The translations under genes were made by a program, and so were the position numbers. A DNA stretch of 64,000 nt from assembly GCA_947471745.1 (NCBI GenBank), contig CANJKZ010000423.1, positions 248,001 to 312,000 on the forward strand, written 5' to 3'. Shown here in pieces: positions 33,433 to 42,500 of the stretch (the first letter of the stretch is position 1; each line of letters begins with the position of its first letter). A model generated the notes under the pieces. The model was not told where the DNA came from and did not search any database. It was given only the letters and a program-made list of their open reading frames with translations. The DNA comes from Closterium sp. Naga37s-1 (Eukaryota; Streptophyta; Zygnematophyceae; Desmidiales; Closteriaceae).

Positions 33433-34458
33433 CTGACCACCACCGGAGCCGACCCTCTGCGCAGCGCCACCCCGACCAGCTCCACCTCCTCCGCCGCCTC
33501 CTCCTCCACCGCCGCCACCTCCGCTCCCTCCGCCACCGCCGCTGCCGCCTGCGCCTCCACTGCCGCCACCTACACCTCCACCCCCGCCACCACCCCCACC
33601 GCCACCCCCACCTCCTCCACCGCCTCCACCGCCGCCTCCACCGCCCCCGCTAGCTCCTCCAGCGCCCCTGCCCCCCTTGCCCTTGCCAGGGCGGCGTCTC
33701 CCGCTAGGGGTAGACGCTGCCCCAACCGACTCCAAACCAGCGAGGTCGGCCGCAGCAACAGAGGCAACAGAGGGCAAAACAGGGGAGGGGGAACACCCCT
33801 CAAAGATGGGGGTGCGAGGGTCACCACGAGAGGCTCCTACAGCGACTATGCTCTTTTCTGCTGCTAGGAGGGCCTTCTCGAGGAGGTCAACGGTGAGAGT
33901 GGTGGGGCAAACCGAGAGGAAGTGGTCCCTGACTACGCGAAGGGAGTCAGGGAGACGGGTGACTATGTAGTAGAGGGTGATGTACATGGGGGGGGGGTTC
34001 TTGGCGCAGAACTCAGCAGGAAGCGCAGCGCGGTAGCGAGTGTCACTAGTGCGAAGGTGCGTAATGAGGTCAGCGACTGTGGGAAAGGCACCAAGGTCAG
34101 GGAAGAGGTACGGTAGCATGAGGCGGCTCAGTGCAGCAGTGGCAGGGGAGGAGTAGCGTGCAACTACAGCGTCGTACAAGGTCTGAGCACTCTTGTACTG
34201 GCTAAAGTGCGCACGCTCAGAGGTAGGTAGGTGGCGACGCACAGCAAGACGTGCAGCAGCATCGCGCGTGGCCCACTGTGAGCGAACAGTGGCGTCAGCA
34301 TCAGCAGCGGGGGCAGGAGAGGCACCAGAAGTGAGGTCAAAGAGGGAGAGGCCGTCTGCCCTATCGCACTGTAAGAAAAGCTGCAGGTCATCTATCCAGA
34401 CTTCAAAGTCAATGGCCCGACCCTCAGCGTCAAAAGCGAGGACACTAGGGGTAGCCAT
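31460..34458 (-). CDS. gag-pol: copia-2 Gag-protease-integrase, truncated
   Basis: One uninterrupted frame of about 1000 codons. Capsid region (MATPSVLAFDAEGRAIDFEVW, residues 1-240), a Gly/Arg-rich block of about 90 residues, then a Gln run (about eight) and LREWYTARQ. The atypical C-x13-C-x3-H-x4-C motif follows (CTYV...QCGGAHSTQRC), then protease LDSGASRSFFRD and integrase HHCC (LLWHHRLGHPS, CIPCVEG). The core has MDVWGP, VVDDYSRY, LHSDRGGEF and SPQRNGIAERR, ending FDESVPYYRLFPYRT and VDPLPPQG. It shows that the two frame breaks in copia-1 are not normal for the family. The last 40 codons of the open frame (repeats of HACNQVG) are translated minisatellite, not protein. Confidence 0.93.
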
Positions 34459-34529
34459 GACAGCAGTAGACTAGCAGTGCAAACAGTAGGGTGAGGGCAG
34501 TGCTGTGAGAGAGGCGCTGCTCTTACCGG

Positions 34530-35340
34530 ACAGGGCGGCTCGGGCGGCTCGGCTGCAGGGCGGCTCGGCGACTCGACGGCTGGGCGGCTCGGCTGCTGGG
34601 CGGCTCGGCTGCTCGGCTGCTGGGCGGCTCGGCTGCTGGGCGGCTCGGCGGCTGGGCGGCTCGGCTGCTGGGCGGCTCGGCTGCTGGGCGTATCGGCGGC
34701 TGGGCGGCTCGGCTGCTGGGCGGCTCGGCTGCTGGGCGGCTCGGCGGCTGGGCGGCTCGGTTGCTGGGCGGCTCGGCGGCTCAGCGGCTGGGCTGCTCGG
34801 TTGCCGGGCGGCTCGGCGGCTGGGCTGCTCGTAGGAGTAGGCGTGGGGGCCGTAGGAGCAGGCGCCGGGGCCGTAGGAGCAGGGGCCGGGGCCGCTAGGG
34901 CGGCGGATCGGGGCCGCGAGGGCGGCGGATGTAGGGGCCGCGAGGGCGGCGGAGTAGGGGCCGCGAGGGCGGCGGATCGGGGCCGCGAGGGCGGCGGATC
35001 GGGGCCGCGAGGGCGGCGGAGTAGGGGCCGCGAGGGCGGCGGATCGGGGCCGCGAAGGGCGGCGGATCGGAGCCGCGAGGGCGGCGGAGCGGGGCCGCGA
35101 GGGCGGCGGATCGGGGCCGCGAGGGCGGCGGATCGGGGCCGCGAGGGCGGCGGAGTAGGGGCCGCGAAGGGCGGCGGAGTAGGGGGGGGGGGGGGGGGCG
35201 CGAGGGCGGCGGATCGGGGCCGCGAAGGGAGGCGGCCGGCGCCGCGAGGGTGGGGCCGCGGGGTTGCTAGGGTAGGGCGACAGAGCCGCGAGGGCGGCTC
35301 GAAGGGACCGCGAGGGCGGCGCGAAGGGGCCGCTAGGGCG
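34530..35340. repeat. GC-rich tandem repeats in copia-2 leader
   Basis: Two arrays: units of GGCTGCTGGGCGGCTC type at 34540-34830, and GGGCCGCGAGGGCGGCGGATC type at 34880-35240, about 21 bp each. Open frames on both strands here are by-products of the repeats. Confidence 0.85.
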
Positions 35341-35448
35341 GCGCGAGAGAGGGGAGCGCGACTCGGGCAGGGGCTGAGTGCGCTCCGGGCACGAAAAAAA
35401 ACGGTGGGCCCTAGGAACAGTTCCCACGAGGGAACCTGCTCGATACCA

Positions 35449-35577
35449 TGATAAGAAACAAGGAATGAATGAACTATGAATGAATTGGGTACAACTACTA
35501 ACCCTAATTGGGTTGTACCCCTTATGGGCTACCCCACTATAGCCTACACAATATGCATGAGCTATAATATTCTGACA
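35449..35577 (-). repeat. 5' LTR of copia-2
   Basis: 129 bp, TG...CA. Its internal GTGTAGGCTATAGTGGG block is shared with the copia-1 LTR. Confidence 0.9.
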
Positions 35578-37830
35578 AAAGCCCTCCTACATGGCCGTTT
35601 CACGAGCTTCTTATGCTATGCAACCCGATCTGCGGGATGGAGCGTGTGCTCCCATCGCGATGGACTGTTGCACAATTTGTGGCGGTGGGTGCTGAGCAGG
35701 CGAAAGCCATGGCGATCCTTGAGTTGGCTTCAGGGGGACGTGCGCGGGGATGTGGAGTGTTGTTTAGCCTTGACATCTGGTCCATCGAGAACCATAAGGT
35801 GTGGATAGCGTTTACGAGGCACTGGGTGACCGAGGAGTGGGAGCAGGCGCAGGCAGTCTTCGACTTCCGAGAGATGCCTGCTGCCCACGATGCCGCCTCG
35901 ATTGAGAAGCCTTTCCGGGAGATGTTGGCAGAGTGGGGCTTGGTTGAGCGCTGCCATGGTCTCACGACCGACAACGCCTCCAACAACACCACTGTCGTGT
36001 GATTGTTGGCTGGAGGGCGAGGGGGCACCGCCATGCTGCGCGTGGACAGGCACGTCCTGTACGTACCGGGCGGTTTGCTTGCAGTTGATTCTTCTCCTGT
36101 CAGTTCTTTAACCGATGACAAGCAACTGGCTCACTCTTCTAGTAGCATTCCCATTGTTCTCACATCCTATCCATAAACCCCCCGGGTGAGCAAAAACCCA
36201 CAGGTGCATGGCCCACATCATGAACCTTGCGGTTCAGGATGCGTTGCGGGTCGAGTTGATACGTGCAGCGTTGCAGCGTTTGAGGGAAATAGCCAAGTTC
36301 GTTAGCTTTTCCACCAAGCACTCGACATTGTTTTGTTAGGAGCAGGCGCACCAGGAGCCCGGAAAGCGGCAAGTTAAGCTTGTACAGGACAACCCGGTGA
36401 GGTGGGGCTCGACGAACCAGATGGTGCTCCGGGCGTTCCGATTGCACCGGTCCATCACCACTCACTTTGCCCACCGCCCGGTGAGAACTTCGGTTGAGGG
36501 TCAACATGGATCAGTATAGGCACACCTTGCTTGTGTGCATTCCACCCAAACCTTGCTTGTGTGCATGCTGCCCACCTTGCAAGCGTGCATGCTGCCCACC
36601 TTGCATGTGTGCATGATGCACACCTTGCAAGCATGCATGTTGCCCACCTTGCTCGTGTGCATGCTGCCCACCAAGCGTGCATGCTGCCCACCTTGCTCGT
36701 GTGCATGCTGCCCACCTTGCAAGCGTGCATGCTGCCCACACTGCTTGTGTGCATGCTGCCCACCTAGCAAGCGTGCATGCTGCCCACCTTGCTTGTGTGC
36801 ATGCTGCCCACATGATTGCATGCATGCTGCCCTCCTTCTTTCATCCATGCATGCCAATCCCATAACCCTCAACCAACAGGTTACCACGCGTGCTGAGAGG
36901 GAGAAGTACGCGACACTGAGGCTGGATGACGAGCGCTGGGAGGCGCTTGAGGGGTTGAAGGGGTTTCTTGCCCCCTTCAACGTCCTCACGACCGCTGCTG
37001 AGGGCTCGGCGTACCCCACCATCTCAATGGTGCTGCCAGGGTACAACGAGCTCTTGGACACCCTCGAGCGTCGAGCGCGTTCCGAGGCCTCACCCCTCCT
37101 GACGCAGCTCATTTCAGCAGCGTTGCCTTCGCTGAAGAAGTACTATAGCGGCTGCACCGACGAGCTGGTCATCTGCACCTTCCTCGACCCAGCCTTCGCT
37201 ATTTTGAGGTGGACACGTGAGAGGGGATGCCAGGAGGGGGGAGGGCGGTGAGGAGCAGGAGACCGGAGGAGGTGTTGCACGTGGTTAAGGCACGGGTGGC
37301 GGAGTATCAGACGCACGCTCCTAGACCGGCAACCAGGACAGCACCCACGCCTTCAGCCTCGCGCTGGACTTTAGATGATGATGAGGGTTTAGGGTTCCTG
37401 GGAGGAGGAGGCGATGTTCCTAGGTAGCCGTCAGCGCCTGATGCAGCGTGTGGCAGCGACTAGTGCAGCAGCAGGAGGGGGAGGGGCATCGGACGATGAG
37501 GTGGAGAGGTACTTGCGCGATGACGTGGTTCAGACCTCGTCCCCACTCGAGTACTGGCGCGATGCGAAGAACATGGACACCCTGAAGGAGATGGCGCGCG
37601 ATTATCTAGCGACGCCCGCCACTACTGCAGCGAGTGAGTGTGTTTTCTCGAAGGGCCGCAACCTTATCACTTGGCAGCGCCACCGAGAGAGCACCGACAC
37701 CGTGCGGTCGTGTGCCACTCTCAAGTCATGGTACGAGACGCACCTCGGTCAGCACCCCGGGGATGGTGCGGTGTCTGTTACAGGGCCCACACCAAACCTT
37801 TGTGTTGAGGGCGAGGGAGACGAGGAGTAG
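35578..37830 (+). pseudogene. hAT transposase, main part
   Basis: After the copia-2 LTR the plus strand resumes FHELLMLCNPICGMERV and PSRWTVAQFVA. It continues through the RNase H-like fold (LFSLDIWSIENHKVWI, WGLVERCHGLTTDNASNNT) to about 36000. The next conserved piece starts after an AG near 36203 (CMAHIMNLAVQDALR, VKLVQDNPVRWGST) and contains a TAG near 36337. A donor-like GTGAG at 36481 opens an intron filled by a minisatellite, and coding resumes at 36880 (REKYATLRLDDERWEALEGL, YYSGCTDELVICTFLDPAFA). The last part, 37414-37830, is the hAT dimerisation domain (EYWRDAKNMDTLKEMARDYL, PATTAASECVFSKGRNLI). The catalytic region is recognisable, but the TAG and the copia insertion make it a relic unless spliced. 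Confidence 0.85.
36520..36832. repeat. ~24-bp minisatellite (GCATGCTGCCCACCTTGCAAGCGT)
   Basis: About thirteen copies alternating TTGCTTGTGT and TTGCAAGCG spacers. The last copy (CATGATTGCATGCATGCTGCCC) equals the unit of the array at 31.3-31.4 kb. It lies inside a hAT intron. Confidence 0.93.
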
Positions 37831-38053
37831 GGTGCGGTGCAGTTTGGGGCCTGGAGCTATTGATGGGCGGGTGGGATAACCCTGTATGTGCTGGCCAGGT
37901 CGTGTCGCCGTGAGGATGATTGCCCGAAACCGTGACCTTTATTGATTGTGGCAGTTTGTCCTAGTATTTAGTGTTTTAGGTACTTTTGTGATTTTGATAT
38001 TGTGGGCATTGCTTTGGAAAAAACATAACATAATGATAGAAACATGCCATTTA
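37831..38053. other. Downstream of hAT; no gene recognised
   Basis: 3' flank of the hAT coding region, becoming AT-rich. No coding region supported. Confidence 0.4.
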
Positions 38054-38225
38054 TATGTAGCTTACCGAACCGGGCCGGTTCGGCTGAACCGGGCCGGTTT
38101 GTTATACATATTAACGAACCCCGAACCGGGTTGTGTCAGAAAACGGTTCGTAAATTAATCGGTTCGGTTCAATAACGAACTGGCCCGGTTCGTTAGGCTT
38201 AATTACCGAACTGAACCGGTTCGAT
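38054..38225. repeat. Cluster of GAACCGG/CCGGTTC motifs
   Basis: At least ten short motifs in both orientations (for example GAACCGGGCCGGTTC at 38067 and 38085) in about 170 bases past the hAT coding end. Clustered short motifs near an hAT terminus resemble subterminal transposase-binding repeats. Assignment to this element is inference. Confidence 0.6.
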
Positions 38226-38253
38226 ACGGTGCTCATGCCTACAAACAAGGGAC

Positions 38254-38298
38254 GCATCAACCCTAAACACCTTGCCGCATGGTGTTTATGGTTGATGC
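38254..38298. repeat. Stem-loop with CCCTAAA core
   Basis: GCATCAACCCTAAACACC pairs with GGTGTTTATGGTTGATGC (one mismatch) around a short loop. Related stem-loops occur at 38903-38945 and 38975-39014. Confidence 0.85.
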
Positions 38299-38660
38299 TG
38301 CCCAGGCAGACATGCCTTTCCGGAGAGGGTTTATTGTTTTTTTGCCCCGGAAAATAACTATTAATGTGTATCGAGGCACAAGAACTGCCCGTGGGAATTG
38401 GGCGCAAGCGGGAAGCGCTGCGCTGTCAAAACCACTGCCCATCAGAATTGGAAACTATAAAAATGGGCGATTCGTCATTTCCTCAAGAACTTCTCACAAC
38501 AGCCACTTCGCGCCTCGGCTCGTATTTTCTGACACAAATCCCAACAAACCAAACTCATGCCAGGCCTGGAAACCAAATCGAGCCGTTGAGATCAGGCCTG
38601 GGAGGAATCCATGCAACCACTGCAGTCAGTCATTCATCTGTTGAGCTCATTGCCATTGAT
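38299..38660. other. No gene recognised
   Basis: Short open frames only. No recognisable protein. Confidence 0.4.
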
Positions 38661-39245
38661 GGGTAAGTACATACTGGGTGGGCTTCATAAAAACAATGTT
38701 GTTTCCAGTCCCAAGTTTACCCATTTGGTGTGAATTTCTGCTGATTCTCATTTTCGAGTCCCAGATTATTGTCACGTTTCATGTCTACGGGCGATTATTT
38801 TCGCCACGTGTCCAGGCTTGTGTAGATTTCATGTGTATGCAAAATTTACGTGCGACTGAACTAAACTAAAACCTCTAGGGCACCAGGGACTTATTTGGAT
38901 GCATCAACCCTAAACACCATGCCTGTTCCCGTGTTTAGGGTTGATTCCTTCCGAATTGTAACGCTTTTAGGTCGTCAACCCTAAACACCTGGCCATTTAC
39001 GTGTTTAGGGTTGATGTTTCCCGAAATGTGTCCGTGTCCCTAGGGGTTTATTTTTTGTCTGCTGCGTCAAAATGTTTCAGGGAAATCGCGTCGGACACGT
39101 GGCGAAACTTTTTGCCTGTATCCATGAATCGTGACACTAATCTCGATGTCGCGTGTGAGAATTCGTCAAAAGTACCACTCAATGAAAATAACTACAAGTA
39201 GAAAACACAAATTTCCAGTAATACCCACCCAGTATATACTTACCC
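38661..39245. mobile_element. 585-bp non-autonomous element with 22-bp terminal inverted repeats
   Basis: The left end GGGTAAGTACATACTGGGTGGG (38661-38682) and the reverse complement of 39224-39245 agree at 21 of 22 positions. There is no coding capacity. It contains two stem-loops with TTTAGGG-like cores (38903-38945 with perfect 15-bp arms, 38975-39014 with 14-bp arms). No clear target duplication abuts the ends, so the superfamily is undetermined. Confidence 0.65.
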
Positions 39246-39273
39246 GCCATAGATCCTTACACGACGAATGTAT

Positions 39274-39312
39274 CTGCAGATACCAATGTATCTGCAGATA
39301 CCAATGTATCTG
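39274..39312. repeat. 18-bp tandem repeat with GTATCTGCAGATAC palindrome
   Basis: Two and a half copies of ATGTATCTGCAGATACCA about 220-260 bases upstream of the LRR gene start. It could be regulatory or chance. Confidence 0.6.
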
Positions 39313-39529
39313 TTGATTATCCAGGCAATGTACGACGAATCTAGGAGCTGACGCTGCTTGGAAACAAGCCTGGATTAGCTACCCTCGTATCATTCCGAGC
39401 CTTACGCTCACGAAACCCTACGCGGTATTGTATATTCTCTGCACGCTCCCGTACGAGCATTCACGAGCATTCGAGATCGGTCGCAACCATTCGCGGTCAT
39501 TCACGAATTTCGCGCACGATTTTCGCGAA

Positions 39530-42500
39530 ATGAGGAGGGGCGGTGCGCGGGCTGATATGCAGCGCGGGATAGTGGTGGTTACACCCGCACTCGACGCTGT
39601 ATTCAAGGCGGCTCGGACATCAGGGACTCTCAACCTCTCAGGGAAAGATCTCAAGTACGAAGCCTCGAATCTAGTGACTGACTAGTATACTATTCCGGTT
39701 CCTATTTGTATCTCTAGTATGGCCGAGTGACTTCAACTCCCCGTTTGTGGCCTAATCAGTACGTTCGACGTGTCAGCATAATGCTACGTTGCTTACTTAT
39801 GCCTGATCTTTATACTTTCGGAGCGTTAAACTGTCTAGTGACCGATGCCATTTTCGAGCTGGTGTAAGAATTGAAATAAACAGGATATGAGCGGTCGGTA
39901 CTCTGGTCCTCCCCCTTAATTTATTGCACCATGCCAGTGAGACTTGCTAGATGACTGGTGCAGGCTACCCTCCCTCCGTGCATTCCCCCATCCTCCCTCC
40001 CTGACAACGGGTTTCCAAGTAATCTTTCGGCAAACGACGAGATTACTTATCTGGTCCCCCTTTCTCGCTGACATGGCGTCTCTTGAGACGTCTCAACGCC
40101 TGTCGCCCTGACATGGCGTCTCCAGTTACCACTCGTGTCACCTCTTTCAACTCAGGTGCCTTCTGTTACTTCTTATTTCGACTCAGCAAATCCCCTGAAA
40201 GATCACCTGGACTGGACTAGAATACTACTCTTGTCATCCCCATCGATTCATGCTGTTTCCATCACTTCTCTTCTACCACCCCCCCATGCGGCATGTCTTA
40301 CAGGGAAGTGCCTCCCGAAGTGTACTCGCTGCTGGACGACGTTCCTCAGTCCGAAAAGTGGTGGGAGGTGCGTTGCCGTGCACGCCTTGACTGTGCACGC
40401 CTTGACTGTGCATGCCTTGACTGTGCATGCCTTGACTGTGCACGCCTTGACTGTGCACACCTTGACTGTGCATGCCTTGACTGTGCATGCCTTGACTGTG
40501 CATGCCTTGACTGTGCATGCCTTGACTGTGCATGCCTTGACTGTGCATGCCTTGACTGTGCATGCCTTGACTGTGCATGCCTTGACTGTGAATGCCTTGA
40601 CTCTGCATGCACACTGTGGTATATGCGACCCTCCATGCGGAAAGATGTGCGTCAGTACTGCTGGTTGATTTCGTGGCCTACTTGCTGCTGGATGGCGTTC
40701 CTTATCCCGAGAAGTGGTGGGAGATGCGTTAAAAACGGCTACCACGTTCATAGTAATCAGTGCGCCGATAGTGGTCACCTCATCACCCCAATCCCCCCTT
40801 ATCCCACCCCATCACCCCCCATTTCACCCTTTCCCCCCATCTCAGCCTATGCCCCCCATCCCCCCCCAGGCCGTGGAGCTGCAGAAGGTGCTGCTGGCGC
40901 GCAACAGCCTCGCCCACATCTCAGAGGAGATCGCCCAGTTTGTCTCCCCCTCTCCAACCCATCTCCCCCACCCCAACCTCCTCTCATCTCCCCTCACAGG
41001 CCGTGGAGCTGCAGAAGGTGCTGCTGGCGCGCAACAGCCTCGCCCACATCTCAGAGGAGATCGCCCAGTTTGTCTCCCCCTCTCCAACCCATCTCCCCCA
41101 CCCCAGCCTCCTCTCATCTCCCCTCACAGGCCGTGGAGCTGCAGAAGGTGCTGCTGGCGCGCAACAGCCTCGCCCACATCTCAGAGGAGATCGGCCGCTT
41201 TATCCCCCTCCACTCCCTCCCGCCCTTACCCCCATCTCCCCCCTAGGCCGTGGAGCTGCAGAAGGTGCTGCTGGCGCGCAACAGCCTCACCCACATCTCA
41301 GAGCAGATGGGCCGGTTTATCTCCCCCTCTCCACCACCCCCTAACACCCCTCCTTCCCCCCCCACCCCCCCCCACCCCCACCTTCCCCCCCACTCCCTCC
41401 AGGCCGTGGAACTGCAGAAGGTGCTGCTGGCGCGCAACAGCCTCACCCACATCTCAGAGGAGATCGGCCGCCTGCCCTGCCTCACGTGGCTTGATGTTAG
41501 CTATAATGCCCTGCCCCGCCTGCCCGCTGCTGTTGGCAAGTGAGTGTGGCGTGTGGCGTGTGGGGTGTACGATTGTGAGGTGTGGGCTTGTGGTGTGGTG
41601 TGTGGAGAGTGTGGGGTGTTGATTGTGGGGTGTATGCTCTATGGTGTGTGGGAAATGAGGTATGGGAATGAAGCAGTTTGGATGCCTTTACTGCCTCACA
41701 TGGGTTCATTCCAGCTACCACGCCTTGCCTTGCCTGCCCGCTGCTGTTGGCAAGTGCGTGTGCGGAGTGGTGTGTGGTGTAAGGTGCATGCATGGTGTGT
41801 GGTGCATGGTGCATGCATGGTGCGTGCGTGGTGCATGCATGGTGCGTGCGTGGTGCATGCATGGTGCATAGTGCATGGAGCATGGTGCTTGGGCCATGGT
41901 GTGTGGCATGGCAACTTGCCGAATCACTTCAGGACACACTTGATCCAGGTGCCCCTTCGTCCCCTAATTTCTCCACTTCTCGTGCCGTTATTCCATGGGT
42001 CCCTCCCTCCTTCCCCGCGAGCCCCCAATCCACCCAGGCTAGTGGAGCTCAAAAGTCTGCTGGCAGGACACAGCAAGGTGGCTTTTGAATGGACTCAACT
42101 ACCCCCCCCCCACCCCCCCACGCAGCCTCATTTTCCATTTCACTCCACTTCACTCCAGTGTACCCCACTGCAATCCGCTGCACCACCCAGGCTAGTGGAG
42201 CTCAAGAGTCTGCTGGCGGGACACAGCAAGGTGACTCTTGAGTCGATTCAAAGCCTCTCCCTCCCCTCATTCTCCACTGCACCCCACCGCACTCCATTGC
42301 ACTCCACTGCACCAACCAGGCTGGTGGAGCTCAAGAGTCTGCTGGCGAGCCATAACAAGCTGGAGTGCCTGCCAGAGGAGATCGGCGGTGCAGCGAACCT
42401 GGTCAAGTGAGTGCAGCGAACCTGGTCGAGTGAGTGCAGCGAACCTGGTCGAGTGAGTGCAGCGAACCTGGTCGAGTGAGTGCAGCGAACCTGGTCAAGT

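Larger units (their letters stand above)
31456..35577 (-). mobile_element. Ty1/copia element truncated at 3' end (copia-2)
   Basis: On the minus strand it has one LTR (35577-35449, TGTCAGAATA...CTTATCA, 129 bp), a primer-binding site TGGTATCGAGC, a GC-rich repetitive leader and a single open gag-protease-integrase frame. It stops right after VDPLPPQG, where the minisatellite begins. The reverse transcriptase, RNase H and the second LTR are absent. It is the same family as copia-1 but a different subfamily. It lies inside the hAT gene. Confidence 0.92.

Noticed and set aside
34505-35451. Arg/Gly-rich plus-strand and Pro/Arg-rich minus-strand ORFs of 200-300 codons
   Set aside because: Translations of leader minisatellites of copia-2.
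40135-40668. Frames with HALTV or ACLDC repeats
   Set aside because: By-products of the 15-bp array in LRR intron 2, which keeps all frames open.
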